A stretch of 64,000 bases of DNA from Setaria digitata (lineage: Eukaryota > Nematoda > Chromadorea > Rhabditida > Setariidae): assembly GCA_003640385.1 (NCBI GenBank), contig RCAB01000014.1, positions 186,001-250,000 of the forward strand. Reading direction: 5' to 3'. The position numbers and the translations under genes were made by a program. Shown one piece after another: positions 23,892 to 39,428 of this stretch (its first letter is position 1; the number at the start of each line of letters is the position of its first letter). Below the pieces are notes generated by a model that did no database searches, was not told the origin of the DNA, and worked only from the letters and a program-made list of their open reading frames with translations.

Positions 23892-26800
23892 GCCTATTAC
23901 TATTACATAATAACATTACCTGTGACATTTTCTAGTTCATCCATCAGCATTTCTATCAACACATTTATGATTTGCAATTCACCGCCGCAAATTAGGATGC
24001 AAATTAGAATATATGTTCCGAAGATTAGTGAATTCCAAATGAATACAAAGATTTTAGTTCATCTGTCACCGGATCTTTCCGATAAAAAGTGAATTAGACG
24101 TTAATCTTTTAGCATACTGCTAATAGTGCGAGCTGTTGTGATGGACCCGAAAATGTTTAAAAATTTCCTTTTCCATCTGTTTTGACCTTTAAAAAAGAAA
24201 AGAAAAGAAAAAGAAAAATGCTGATACTGTTTAAAACTTGACAAAGTTATTGAAACTATCCTGGTCATGGCAGCGATGTTGATCATTTCCTTTGATTACT
24301 ACTACTACAAAATTGTTTGCTTTCGCTTCTGTTGCTGCTGGAATGATCTCAGTTAAACTACTAAAGGAACAGGAAAATTAATTTTGGAAAATTAGTTTTT
24401 TTTTTTTTTTATTTTCCAGTTTCGTGAGATTGGAATTGAGCCAACCATTGTAAATATTAGACACTTTCTTTGCATATTTTTGGCACAAAGCCTTAAAAAA
24501 GTCCTTCTTTAATGCCACATTGACACTACTTATCGTTATCACTCATTAAGATCGTTGAAATTCCCAGTGTGATTTTCCAGTTCATGATGCTTCATATATG
24601 TACTTTTATGTAATATAAGATTTAAGATGTTACCATAGGAAAAAATTAACCTTTTGATAAATGTTAGGAAGTTCACTTTTAAAATTTGATGAAAATTTTC
24701 GGGTTTTGAAAATAGCTGACGGAATTGATTTCTGTTTGAGCATGTTTTTTAGCACGATAAAGCTTTTGTTGTCATTTTTGCATTGTTCATTGTTCGGCTT
24801 TTGTTCGCTTAAATTGAAAAATTCAGGCAGACAAATACTGCATAAATCTTACCTTATTAGATAAAGTACACTGCTGACAATTTCTCTATAAGCTATCACA
24901 AAAAAATACACTCTTTTTTCATTATCAAGCATGAACCTCAAGTTTTTAGGTGAGAAATCGATATTACTATGTTTTAGTACTAAAATTGATTAGTGTCGAT
25001 CTCTGAGAGCAGGACAGTGTCATTTCTAATTAAATTTTTGCAGCATTTGAGATACAAGAATCAATTTAAGTGTTTGAACATGGCTAATATTTTGGCAAAA
25101 GGAAGGGTGTGAGACTAATTAATAAAATTTTTACTTCTTTCTATTTTTACTACCGCAGATTATTGTGCGTCACTTTTTAGTTTTATTTTTTTTTGAAATT
25201 TAGGAAGCGCATATCAATGAAAGGATTATCATTTACCAAATAGTATCTATCAGCAAGGCAATCCGTATACTATACCCAAGCTTGGCTTTAATTATTGTGT
25301 TTGTGCCAAAAATATCGCCGAAGAATATGCAGTATGAAAAGAAATGAATCATTATAAGCTCTTCTTCTTTGTACTCTTTTTTTTAATCGCTTACCTACAT
25401 GGTTTTTTTTAATCACTTAATTGAACAGATTATTAAGTTTTAGCAACAGATTTTAGATTGTAGATTTTAATCAATTGACTTTATGTAAAATTTAGAGCCG
25501 GTATGCTACTTATCCTCTATCGTCTGCATTTTTCGAGAATGATTAATTCCCTTGTAAAATTTTATTTCAATTTCATGTTTTCATGCTTTTTTTTTTTTTA
25601 AATTTGCTAATTAAGGCAGCAACTTTCTAGTGTTTTTTGAAAACTTTGAAAATTTTATGGTTCAGGCGTAACTTATGATTTCCATGAAAATACTAGAGGT
25701 AGGATCGAGAAAGTTTTAAATTATTAACTGGCGCAGTTACTTTCACCAAACACTTGAAGAAGAGTTTTGAAATCATTTTATCAGCAGCGCTTCCATCCTT
25801 TTTATGCTTGCGTAGTTTATGTTAGCAGTTGTTTGTTTTTTAAATTTTATATTCGAATTCTGATATAATGTTCTAATTGGTATTAGCGGTCAACGTTTAA
25901 ATAGTGTTTGTATTGTTTGTTACTTTATTACCACTTCCTTCTTTTTCCGTTTTTTTTTTTTTTTTAAATATTTTATAAAAATGAAACCACATCATTTTTA
26001 TTGATTAAAAACTTGGTAAGAGCGTAGAAACTTCCCTGTTGCTTTCAGAAGGATCTAAAAATTCCAAATTCGGTTTTCATAAAAACTATTTTCGACCACT
26101 ATCATTTCATTTGTTATGTTTTTGGTCTGCAGTAGAATTTTTGACGAATAGTTTATAGTGTGCTGGATATATATTACCTAAATATATTTGCTGTACGATT
26201 TGTTTGTATTGGATATCTTGCTAAACTATCCATCTATCAATCATGCTTCATACATTAAACTTTCATTGGGTATTTCCTTCTTTTTTTTTATCATTATTAT
26301 GCCCCTATCTCATTATGTAAAAATGCTCCCCTCTAATTAGAATTTTTTTTTTCACTGTTAAAATTTTCTCCTTATGAACAATTTATACTTTCCCTCCCTT
26401 CTAATTTCTTTCTTTCTTTCTTTTTTTTCTTGCTTTAGAATTTTCCATCTGTAGAAGAAAACTTTTTTAAGCGAGAAAAATCCTTTCTCTGACTTATCTG
26501 CTTATGAAATTTGAATATTTCGAAAAAGAAAAAAAAAACTGTCCCTTTCCCACCATTGATTGTTTCCTTGAGAACAGTACTTTTTAACGGAGGAATTAAA
26601 GAGAATAGAGCTGCTGGTTTCGAGATTAGAATAAGTCCCAGAATAAGTCCCGGTACTCTCGGTGCTACTGCTATATGATTAACAATCTTCGAGCTCTACT
26701 GCGCCTTATTTTTCTTTTATTATTGTTTTCTTTTTTTATATTGTTTAATTTCCTGCCTTTGTGTAATGAAGTCTTATGCTAGAGAAAAAAATATTTTTAA

Positions 26801-27664
26801 TAAAGTGAAAGATGAGGACGATGGGAGGAAATGAAATGGGTTTGTTTTCTTCTGAAAATGAAAAAGCCATGCGAAGCGAATGACAAGTTAATTAGCCACA
26901 TTATTTCTATTTTGGCATGTTGCTTTCTTGGCTTTTAATCTTAATGCCAGAAATTGTTGCGTGAAAAAAAAAGGATATTATGCTTTTGCTGCTTTCGTCA
27001 TAATTTTTTTTTCGTTGTCTTTTTAATACCTTTTTTTGTGCTAAATCCGAAAGTTAATCTCGACCCTACAGTTTATTTGCAGTTCATTTTCAAAAATTCT
27101 TCAACAGCACTATGATAAGTTTTGAGCACATAGGCGCATATTCAAAACAAAATTTAACAAGTTAAGATGTTCACGAAACAAATCTATGATACACAACAGC
27201 ACATGTTGGCCTCAATTACCGGTGAACAAAATTTGTTTCTATTACTTTTTTTTTTTCGTGTTTTCTTCCATTTCTAACATTGTACTGTTATGGTTAATAA
27301 ATATCCCAACATTTTTGCCATTTCAACATTTCAGTACAAAATCTCTCATTAGGTGATTTGACACACATCCAGATATGTTCACGTCATTCTGTGTCGCATA
27401 AGTGGAACTGACAGAACGTGACCTATTCATTTCAACAAAACCTCACAAGCAGAGCAGGAGACTGAGTAATCTTACTACTCAGGATCATTACACTAGTGAA
27501 AAGTTTACCTTTAAGGGTGAGAAAACGAAGAATGATGCATTTTCTAGAGGGTTATGTGATATCCCATGAAGTGTTCATTTAGAATTCCATCCCGCGATTC
27601 AGGAGATTTTGGATTGTGTTTGCAGCTTTTGCAAGGTATTTCATGGAATGGAACTCGAGAATAT

Positions 27665-28304
<640 letters not shown>

Positions 28305-28314
28305 AATATATATA

Positions 28315-28350
28315 TTTCATTATGTCTATATATATATAGACATAATGAAA
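28315..28350. repeat. Perfect 36-bp palindrome
   Basis: TTTCATTATGTCTATATA followed directly by its reverse complement, with no spacer. It lies about 10 bases beyond the second copy of the 41-bp duplication, so the two may share an origin. Confidence 0.93.
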
Positions 28351-31300
28351 TAAATATCTTTGTCTATTTCATTAGGATTCAGAAGTCGCAAAAGTGCGGA
28401 ACTTCGCCAATCATTTTTGGGTTATTTCACAAAGTTGAGATTAAATATGATGTGAGGACATTGTAAACGGAAATGATTGTGTAAAGCAATGTGAGCCTAG
28501 TCAACGTCACCTTCAACTTGAATAGGCTTTCTGTCTTTTTATTTGTTTCAAATGAATGCTACATAGTACATATCATGAAGTGTGGTAGATACTTACGCCT
28601 ATCACATGACACATGTACACAATTGAAGACATCCTAAGAAAGGCAATAAATCTTTGGCTATGATATTAGTACTGATGAGGGACTAACTGGAAATTTAAAA
28701 GCCTAAATAAAACATTTTGGAAGGAAACAATGTCACTTCTATGTTCCTCATCTTACCTTAATCCTTTATCACTTGCAATCTCTTATTATCACCTTCAGTC
28801 TATGAACTACCACTTTGAATTATCCCTTATCTAATGTAATGGAAAATATAGCTTCTGCTATTGCACAATATCATTAATTAAAATTTTAAGCGTGATTTTA
28901 GCGCAGTTATATTATTCCGATCTAATTCATGCATCTATCACTGATTTTCTCCGTGGAGATAATTAATAATCATTATATCTTCCAGGAGTTTCCAAGTACT
29001 TCTTGGGAGTTCATTTAACAGCATCCACTTAAATTGCTTTTTTTTTCAAATTTATTCGGACTTTCGAAAAAAAAAGTTTCTTTTTTTTCCAGCAATGAAT
29101 TAATTTCTAGTATTTAACGAAATGGAAGCAATAAAGTTTGATCGAAATTGAACAAATATACCTGTCAAAATGAGATTGCTCATAAAAAAAAAGTTCACAT
29201 CATTCAAAAAACTTTTTCTTTTCAAATCATTTTGTCTCCTCAAAATTTTTGCAACAATATTTGCATTTGATAAGTGTTGTGTGACAAAATTGAATTCATA
29301 CGGAGTAGAATTTTCTGTCTGTAATAATAACTAATAAAATTTGACCTTCTTTTCATGATTGGCTTAAATGTGGCTTAAAATTTTATTTCAAAATATTTTT
29401 GGAATTAAAATTTGCAACAGAAAATATAACATAATTTATAACAAATAACAAATAATGCACCACTTTCACACAATTGTTACAGATTCTATCAGGATGTTTT
29501 AAATATCTTACTATCAACAATTTTAGATGGAAATAAAATATTCTGAAAAAGCTACAACAACTAATATCATTGTCTAGATTTGAAATATTTGAACAATATA
29601 CATGCTAGATTTGAACCTATAATTAACTAATTAATTTCCACAACTTGTAAAAACCATTTTGTGAATCGAACCACAACTATCAAGACATTTATTTATGCCA
29701 TTCGAGAATGACAATTTCTCCTTTTCATTGAGAAATACCAGTCACTATCTTATCTTTGCAAAAGTGTAACATTGAAATAGATAGATAGAGGTGCTACTTA
29801 CTATTTTACCAAATGATATAATTTGAAATGCTATTATTACCTAATGATATCTATAAAAGCGGAAACTATAATGTTGCTTTCAGGAAGGCAACACTTTATA
29901 AAAGTTGTTGAACAGATTTAAAAGAAGTTAAAATTGCCTAGTATGAGCCACTCAACTTGAACTAAATTGAAAATTCGAGAAATTCTTGATGATCTTTTTG
30001 TGTGTGATAAAATACATTCCGCTAACATTCTGAAAAGTAGCATTCACGCTAAGTCGAAGTGCGGTTATTTTAAATAAATGAAAGTATATTCAAATAAAAT
30101 TTTCGATCACTCACTTTCACTTCGTAGCCAATAAACGACCATTAAATTCACATTTTTTTCAAATAATTTGGTCAAAGAATTTTTATCAAATAATTTTCAG
30201 TACTCTGCTCAGTTTTTTTTTTGTTGTGACTGAATGTATTTGCAAATATTACAAGTTTGATTAAATGAATTTGTAATAGTTTTCAGTTGGATCGCTTCTA
30301 CAGAATATCCATTCCTGAGATTTTGACTTCTTTTCTTAGTCCAAACAAATAATTTTCTAATAAGGATAATTAGTTGAAATCATTTCCAGCATCATCAAAT
30401 TAATTCATTCACTGATTTTTTCTACAAAAATATTTATTTTCAATTTTTCGACATTAATATTTTAACAATATTGTTCAAACGATTTCAGAAAATAGGTTCG
30501 AAAAGTTTTAAGCCCAGAAATCATTCAACATTTTCGAGAGTGACATTGATGCCCCAATTTTCTATTCAACATTGACAACATGCAAGGGTGAAATTTGAAA
30601 TAATTTTAAAAGTGAAGAGGATTTTAAAGAAGTTTTTTGAAAGTCTCCTTTCCGTTTCATTTTGTTTCATATTTGACAGACATATAAAAATTTTGCTATG
30701 TTCACATTCTCTCGTTAAAAGCACTTAGATGAAAGGAGAAAGTTCGTCGATAGTTTTTAGCAATCAATTCTAAATTCAAAAAAATTTTTAAATCCATCTA
30801 TTTGTTGCATTTTTTTGAGATTTGTTTTGCTAAATTCGCTCCAACAAAATTTTTAAGTTCCTCTTTTCAGTATATTTCTATTTGTTTTTTTAATGCCTTT
30901 TATTTATCAAACTATTTGGCTTGCAAAAAATTTTAAAATTTACTTTATAATGCAACTCATGCGGTATAGGCCTCCAATTGTACTGTCATACTTTTCCACA
31001 AAATTTTCTTTTTTTTTTTAAATTACTTTTCTCACAAATCGAATGTGCTATTTGACTAGCAAAAAGTATTCCAAAAATGCTCGAAAATAATTTTTTTTTG
31101 TTTTTTTTAATAGCTCAAAATGGAATGAGTTAGAATCGAAGCAAGAAATCGTATTTTTTTTACTTCTTGAAATGGGCCAGTAAAAGCATCTTGCTATTAT
31201 TAGCCTAGTTAGCTTTTAATTTCTTATAAATGATAATAGTAAATTATAACAACTTTTGAGGCATGGTTCCTCTTTTCAATAGATCCTACGAAATGCCAAT

Positions 31301-34300
31301 TATACGAGTCTGAAGGCTTAGTTTATAAAAAAAATTAGTGAGAAATATTTCACAGAAAAGAGATAATTTATCATTATTACATTTTTTTTGAAACTTGAAA
31401 AATATTCCAGCCGAATTTTTCAAACAAATTGCCCTAATTCTTAAATTTAATTTTAACACTGTAATTTTAGTTGGATGTTTGATTTTTCTTCAGATTACCT
31501 AATATCAATGTGAATTAAAACATTAATGATCAATTCGTTGATCCTAGTTTCTTGGCTTTCCAGAAAAGAAACTTTATTAATTAAACAATTAGACAGCAAA
31601 AAGGCAAAACTTTTTAATCGTCTCATTTAAACAGCTAGTTTTATTACTTTCCAAATGAACTATTTTTATTTCATCCATTTTTTTGCATTATTAAAGAAAA
31701 ACTTTAGAAAAAATGCACCAAACTTAAGAAATGACCGATAAATATAATTATTAAAGCGTTTTTATCAAAGATATTTCATGAAGGAAATAATAAAAACTAG
31801 CGAGCAAACAATTTAGTTATGCTAACTTCTTTCCATTTTGTGGAATTTATTTTTTCATTTTTTTTTTTTTTTTTGCTTTGAAAATGGATAATGCATTTTG
31901 AATGAAAATAAGGTAAATTTTCGTGAAATATTTTCTAAACTAAAAAAGTTTGGTTATGGATAAGATTGAAGTTCTCATTTTCTGCTTTGATGGATTAAGT
32001 TAAGAATCGGAGCAAATCGAATGACGAAAAAGAGCAGCAAACTTCGAATCCATCGTACATTGCTTTTAGATTAAAATTGTTTCAACTTTTGAAATAATAA
32101 AAACTTCACAAATTTATAAAATTTTGAAGCAAAAATTTATGAATTGGATTGTGAAACGACGACAAAATGATGCTTCCTGTTATTGATTCCGATACGGTAC
32201 ATTTCACTGTTTATGAATTAAATTTTGAAGTTTCAAATATTAAATTTTATCACTGTAATTGATTGAACGATTATGGAAATTTATGAATTTAAATAAAAGC
32301 GGTGAGAAATTTATATTTTGAGCTGAAGTAAATTTAAATTTTCGCATATGTTTACGCATTAAAATTTATCATCAACATATTCACAAGGAACAAACAACTA
32401 ACAAACAAACTAAGGGCTATGTTTAAAAACAACCTTTCAAAAACTGAATAGACTTAAGAGAGAAGTATTCAAGTACCACACTTCAGTTATCATCATTTTT
32501 ACTTCTTTCACATGAAAACAAAATTTCTAGAATTTTTCATATATTTCCCAATTCCTTCATTCTTTCACTTTCACTTTTCCTTTTTTTTTCTTGAAACAGT
32601 GTTTTGCTAGTTTTGAGATTCAATGAAGAACTAACTAACTGGCTAACTAGTCAAGTTGTCTTCTTTTCAGTCTAACAACCGTTAAATTAACAAATTTCAT
32701 TTGTCGACACTTTTTTTTCATTCTTGGATAATTAAAAGCCTTTCATACAATTAACAAACTTTTGCATCATTTTAGAATTTCCATATTTTTCGAGCATTGT
32801 ACTCAAAAGGATGGCTGATGAATGAGAGAAGTTGTCCCTTTTATTAGACTGATAGCCATAGAGAATTTATAAATTATTAAGACGGAAGAGTGGAATTCTT
32901 TTTTTTTCTCTCTCTGAAAATATTCTTTGTGTGATTTTTCTTTTTTTGAATAACAAATTTTAAAAAGCACCACATTTTTCTTTCTTTTTTTTTTGGTCAG
33001 TTTTTGGTCTTTTCTAAACAATGTTGTTCTTTTTTTTCGAAATAAGAAAACAATTTGAGAGTTATTTTGCATTTTAAAAGGAAATAAATGGCGCTCAGTT
33101 TTCAGTTTTTACAACTTTCTTATGCCTAAAAATTTTTAAATTTAATTTATTCAAATGGTAACCATTTAAAACAATCAGCATTATTATTATGCAACTGTGA
33201 GTCATCATACTAATTTATTAATTTTCATTTTAAGCCTCGTCATTCTTTTCATCTTCTGAAGTAACATAAGAGTAAAATGTAAATTGATTTTCTAAATCCT
33301 CTCATGTGATTCACTTCAGGCCAATAACGTTCTCCTGGGGATTCTTGCCATAGATATAATTGTTGGCCAAAACTATCTATCCTTCACGTTACAGTAGTTC
33401 TTGTGGCTATTAAAAATTACACATCTGCCCATAGGTTCATATTTTTGCCTTAATCATAAATGCCCTTCTAGCATCAAATTGACTAGCCCCACGCAAATGA
33501 ATCGGACAGTTTTGATATTACCATTAATATGTTGGTGTAATCAGCGTTGTCTTTCAAAAGTTCTTCCCATAAAATGTGAATTTGCAGCTTTTTCAAAGAC
33601 ATTTTTTTTTTTTTGAAGTTTGAGGAATTTTTTTCTTTGTATTTAGTGGACGTTTTAGAAATGAAAGTTTTAAACTGGTCTTTTGGTTCATTGGGTGAAA
33701 GAAAAACAAAAGAAGCGAAGGAAGAAGAAAGAAGGAACAGAGCATGGTACTTCAGAAAATTTCAGATTCTTCTGTTCCAGAAGTGACCTTCAGAAATGGA
33801 ATCGTCAAATTTTCCTGTTCTCTTCTTTCCTTTTCGCTGTTTCGTAGACTCTGTAAATATTTTAGCAAAATGGAAGTGAAGCAAAAAGGTGTATAATTTT
33901 AGGCCTTATTTCACATTGATTCTTTTATCATGTTCATCCTTCTTTTCATTATCATCTGTGTTGCAGCATAGTTTGAGGACACAAATAGGCTGTTATCATT
34001 GTTGCTATCAAAGATTTAGCTCGAGAGTGATGATTAACAAAAGCTAATAATAAAACTTCATTTATTGTTGGCTGACTCTTACCTTCGCGATTTAAATATC
34101 ATTCCTTCTTCTCTTCCTTTCAACTTTCCAGTTAATAAAAACTAATCAAAAACCAACGCAAGGGACTAACTAATTATGTGACGTAACATGATTAGCTGAA
34201 ATGAAATGACTTATTATATTTTATTTTGCTGCACTGCAAAACTGCAAAATTGTTACTTCTTAAATAATTAAATTCATCAAGATACATCCAAACGCAGAAA

Positions 34301-34467
34301 ATATTGCGAGAGGAAAAATTTTCAAGAAGCAAAAGTTATATTTGTTGTTAGAGGAGAAATTTTGTTGTGCAATCAGCCTCACAAATACAATCATATCTAG
34401 CAGTTATGGAGGTGAATTCAGACAAATTTTTACGTTTCTAGTTACTATCGAAAATCCATAATGAAGG

Positions 34468-34686
34468 GGAGAGAGAGAGGGAGAGAGAGAGGGAGATTAA
34501 AAGCAGAAGAAGCATTTATTGAATCGGTCGTTGCATTGAATCAATCCATTTCAATCTTGACAAATCCTTACAAAGAATTTTCATTTTCACCAAACTAACA
34601 CAATTCTCCATATAGATTACTGCTTCATACCTAAAAAATGTATGTACAGACACAGACACAGACACACACACACACACACGCACACA
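34468..34686. repeat. GA and CA microsatellites
   Basis: A GAGAGAGGGAGAGA-type run at about 34468-34495 and a CACACACA run at about 34662-34686. Both are simple repeats in gene-poor DNA. Confidence 0.85.
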
Positions 34687-37058
34687 TGAGAATATATATA
34701 TTCCGCCTGGCAGATTCTAAGTTAGCCAACAAATAAGCCGTTATAATTCATTCATACGAAGACAAGAGTGAGTTTCGCAATGGCATAAGTTCAGTTATCG
34801 CAATGTTAAATACCTCGAGACTAACGGATAATAGTGTAAGTTTTCTATCTTTTTTCTTTATTCTATTAGGTATAGGAGAAAGTTTAGTATGAAATAATAA
34901 GCATAAGAAGTTGCTTGAATCATTCGTTCATCTGGAATGATACTATTCCATAGCGAATAAAAAAAAAGCAAAAAAAATAATAAACTTTCAAATTAGTTTT
35001 TCTACCCTCAAAAATTGCATATAATTTTTGCACCATTATATAATTGTCTAGTATATAATTGAAATTTTTTTTAAAGTAATTTTTGCAGAAAATTTTTAAA
35101 AACAATTTCTTCTTTTGCAATAATTGTAATTGGAATGGATCGATCGAGCAAAGTATTATGATGTGATGATTTTCAAATTTATTCCATTTTTGGAATTATT
35201 ATTTCTTATTTTCAGTCAAATTCAGTTCGATTCGTTGCCTTTTTGATACTTTCTAACTCTATCGTATCCATTTGAATGCAAAAAGAAAAAAGTGAAAGGT
35301 TTCAACATTTATCTTCTTTACCATACCATATATTTTTACCCTTTTATTGCTTTTTTTTTTTTTTCTGAACCAAACAAATTTGCTTTCCTTCCTCTTCTTT
35401 TTTTTTGTTTCATTTCCCATTCTTGACAAATTTAAAAGACGAAATGAACAGCAGATAACATCATTTTCTTTTTTACTCTTTCCGCCTTTCTTCCAGCAGC
35501 CAAGCGACGGAAACTATTCTAATTTACTCAACAAATAACGAAAATTATTTCACTGCTTCCTTTTCTTTTTTACCACTTCCATTATTTCTCCTTAGCAAAA
35601 TAGCTTTGGCTACTAGTCTACCACGTCAAACTAGACATAACCATTTAGCAGCAAGACCAGTAGCAATCGTTTCCTTTCAACGAAAGATTTCATTTATTTT
35701 TAAAATTGCTTCCGAAAAAAAGAAAAAAGTTCCACCTTAGAGAAAAATATATGTTGAACATTTGTGTGAAATTTCCGGTAACTTTTTTCCTGCGACATTT
35801 CCACTTTCCCCGATGTTTGGGAATTTCCACTTCATCTAATTATTCTACGTATCAAACAATGAGCGGAGTTTACCAGCAACTGAGTGAGTATTTCAGAAAC
35901 TTCCTGTATTGCTGAAAAATTGTAGAAGCCTTTAAAAATCATTCTTACCTGTCACAAGTCTACCTGCCTTTTTCTGTCATCAGATAATTACAAAAACGTT
36001 CCCTTCCAGCTGGGCTAACCATTTCTTGTTGTATGAGCTAAAAACCTCATTATTAATGGGCGTTAACATCGAGTAAATAATTCGTCTAAAACATAAGCCT
36101 TAAAAATTTAGCGTTGCAAATTTTCATAAAATAAGGTACAGCGATGAATATTTAAAATATTTTCCAAAATTGAATAAATAATTGGACTTTGAAAAGCGTT
36201 GTTTCTGTGTCAGCTTTCGAGTCGATATTACGAATAGCCTAGCCTTAAATGAATTATTTTCTAAGAATGGTAAATTAGTTTGCTAAAAATGTCTATGCAT
36301 TTTTTATTATTTATAGATGAAATAAGATTTCCAAATAATGAAAAATAATATTTCATTTTTATGTTGTGCATTTAGTCCGAAAATATGCCAACTTATTGTT
36401 CTATTAATTTAGTCTAAAGACCAAATATTCCAGAATAACTGCCAATGTTGCCAAATACCAAGTATTTACCAGTATGACTAGTCTAGCACATAAATGATAG
36501 AAGTTTTCAATCTCAAATAAGAGATTAAATTATTAGTAGTTTCAACAATGCAATACAACAGGTAGAAGCAAGAAGAAACTAGGTCAACTGAAAATGACTT
36601 GTCAACTGTTCTATCGGGCTGTAGATGGTAAAACACTCTAATAGCAAAAAATTTTCTCGAAACCAATCATCAGTTGCTTTTTTCAAGACGAGAAACAAGA
36701 AAATATCTATCTATTTTAGTTTTCTCTCGGGACTTTAAAATTCTGTGCCTTTGGCCAGTTTATTTCCCCAGTAATCTGTCATAATCTCACTTTCGACAGT
36801 ATTCTTCAAGAGTGAAATCATGATGAGACCAGAGAGTGTCATCAGTTGTCAACTATCATCTTCACCACAAATAATCGATAAACGTTTACAGAATCCGGGA
36901 TTGAACTGATAAGAGTCAGATAGTTGGAGCAATGTACGTGTTCCCAATGTTTCAACGTCACGTGATTACAGCTGTACGATCAAAATTTTGATCCACCAAT
37001 TAATAAGTTTATGCTAAACGAAGTGCTATTTTAAATTTCTTCTAAATGCAAATAAAAT

Positions 37059-37081
37059 GAAAATTTCAGCAAAAACTAAAA
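37059..37081 (+). other. Probable trans-splice acceptor and short 5' UTR of the CA-related gene
   Basis: GAAAATTTCAG ends at 37069, twelve bases before the ATG at 37082. No upstream exon fits in phase with coding-like content, so a spliced-leader acceptor is the simplest reading. An internal cis-splice site cannot be excluded because the 12 bases are open in frame. Confidence 0.55.
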
Positions 37082-38895
37082 ATGGCATTTTTGGGTCAAT
37101 TAACAGCGAATGTGCAAGCTCAGTTGAACAGCGTGAAACCACAATTGAATTCGGTGCTTCAAACGGCAAGCCGTGCCCGGAATAATCTGGCACCTATCCT
37201 AAACCGGGCTACCGCTCAGCTGGATAATCTGGGCAAAATTTTGCAGGTAATATTATTACTAATGCTACAATTTGCTTATCTCGGTTACATGTTGGATGAT
37301 ACTGTACTGGGATAATTAATCAACAGTATCATTTATCTCTCACTTGATCTCATTTTTCTGTTCAATTATCAGGCGTTATCAAATGAGAAATAAGAGAATT
37401 GCAGGTAACTGGCGACCGTAAACAATCACCTATTGATATACTTCCAGCAATTACAGCTTTCGACAGTACGCTTGAGAATTCCGAAATTAGGTATGAAATT
37501 CAGAAAAAATGAAACTCTGAATATTTTCTCGACTGTAAAAATTTCAGAGAACTGCTTGGGTTCATGTGTCATAGTGATAAAGAAGAGTAATCAGGCCTTA
37601 AAGTAGCTTCAGGCTTTAGAGCACAGAAAAATGATCCAAAACAAGACTAGTATTTGCAAATTTTAAAAAATTTTAATTAAACAATTCAAGCAAAAGGCTA
37701 CTGCATGTAACATTGGCGCTTTATTTCAGAATAAATTATCCCGTGAACGGTGAAATGCGTTTAAAAAATGCTGGTGATAGCTTACAACTACAAATTGCTC
37801 CCAGCAGTACAGCTGAATTATCAGTAAGTTATTTGGGTGAGGAACGATATCTCTTGGAGACCGTTTATTTCCACTGGGGTACTGAACCGATGAATGGAAG
37901 TGAGCATACTATCGGTGGAGTGGGCTACGCCGGCGAGATACAATTCATTCATCGAAATACGAAATTCTCGAATCTAGAAGCTGCACTGAAGGAAACAAAT
38001 GGTGTACTGGCTATAGCTGTACTATTAAACGTTAGATTATCCAGGCTTTTTTTTCAAAAATTTAATTTGACACCAATAAAGATTTAATTTTCAACTTTAG
38101 CATTGCTCTTCACAGGATAAAAATGTCTTCTTCATTCCTTAAATAAGTAGAATTTTCATAGAAGCAGCAGTACTGAATGATTCAGCATCAGAGCAACAGT
38201 GTAAATATCTTGTAGGAGTCGCACGATGATAATCCAACATTCTCGACAATAATTGATGGCATAAAACAAGTGGTCTACAAGGGTAGTGAATGTGTGATTC
38301 GTGGTATCAATTTGCCTCATATGTTGCCTTCTCCAGGTTATTTTAAGCATTTTTTGTTAGGACACTTTAGTCATTACACAGAAAGCTTATGATAAGAAAC
38401 GGAAACCTTGACGCTAATCTTTCTGGACTTCCTTATCGACAAATCTCCGGACATTTAATCAGATATTTTATTTTGTTTAAACTCACGAATTTCTCAAGCC
38501 ATAGGAAGAGCAACTTTTTAATTGAAGTTACAGAAAAAATGAAGGAATTCTGGACATATGCTGGTTCGGAGACAATACCACCGTACAGAGAAACTGTTCA
38601 GTGGATTATTTTCAGGGCTACTGTTTGGATATCTTCGAGTCAGGTACTATCCATATTTTCTCACCAGAAAATACATAAAATAATTTCAGTTTCTTTAATA
38701 CATTTACTTCTTGCTCTGATGTCACGAATATAATCATTTAAGTTGGATAAACTGCGCACACTGAAACGTGGAGGTTACGAATGTGAAGTTGAGGAAACAA
38801 TGATACCAATTCGTGCAGTCCAGCCGGTTAACGGCCGTATAATTCATTCATCGTTCCGTTCCTCAGCTCAGGCAATGCCAATTACTGAACCATAA
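37082..38895 (+). CDS. Alpha-carbonic-anhydrase-related protein, predicted inactive
   Basis: Six exons (37082-37246, 37405-37490, 37730-38030, 38216-38336, 38534-38643, 38743-38895) total 936 nt, or 311 residues. Residues 56-311 carry alpha-carbonic anhydrase landmarks: RKQSPIDI (60-67), FHWG (131-134), GSEHT (140-144), YAGEIQFIHRN, and later FWTYAGSETIPP and RAVQPVNGR. Two of the three zinc ligands are replaced. The position of human CA II His94 is Tyr130 and that of His119 is Gln155, while the His96 equivalent (His132) is kept. No hydratase activity is expected, which places it with the carbonic-anhydrase-related proteins (animal CA8/10/11 type). The first 55 residues are an Ala/Gln/Asn/Leu-rich helix-like segment that replaces the usual N-terminal Trp-containing part of the fold. 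No signal peptide is evident. Confidence 0.87.
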
Positions 38896-39428
38896 TAATA
38901 CTACTGACAGGAGGACTACGCTACACCAAATATCCAAATTTACTATTCCCTGATATTATCTCCATAAAATTACTGATTACAACAATTGAAAAATGTTAAT
39001 TTCATATTGTACTGTTCTTAACTAACACAGATCAGAATTTTCTCTTTTGGCGCAGAAAAGATCAAATGAGGATATTTTTGAACTTTATGGGAAGTCATCA
39101 GCGTTTTCGTGAACTATTTCTTTACAACATAATTCGTAAATTTCTGGTTGATATTAATGATCTCGACCAATTATCTTTTATTTTTTTAAAATGTTCATGG
39201 TTATTTTATTTTCTGAACAATTATAGATGCTATAAACAATATGTACATAGGTGGTACATCTTTCAATAAAATTTCCTCATTGATGCATTTCTAAATTACC
39301 AGGAACTACGTATGAAGAAAGTTAAATGCCGCTAATTTAACCCACTGAGAACAAAACTAATCCGACAATTTCCCACTTTTTCTAACAAATTTTGAAGTTA
39401 GGAAAACAAACAAGCAAAATTTATCGCA

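Noticed and set aside
27166..27221. ATG-led stretch MFTKQIYDTQQHMLAS before GTGAAC
   Set aside because: Coding-like for a short distance, but no partner exon could be found in phase.
35862..35887. ATG exon MSGVYQQL before GTGAGT as a first exon of the CA-related gene
   Set aside because: It ends in phase 1 whereas the 37070 acceptor requires phase 0, so the join breaks the frame.
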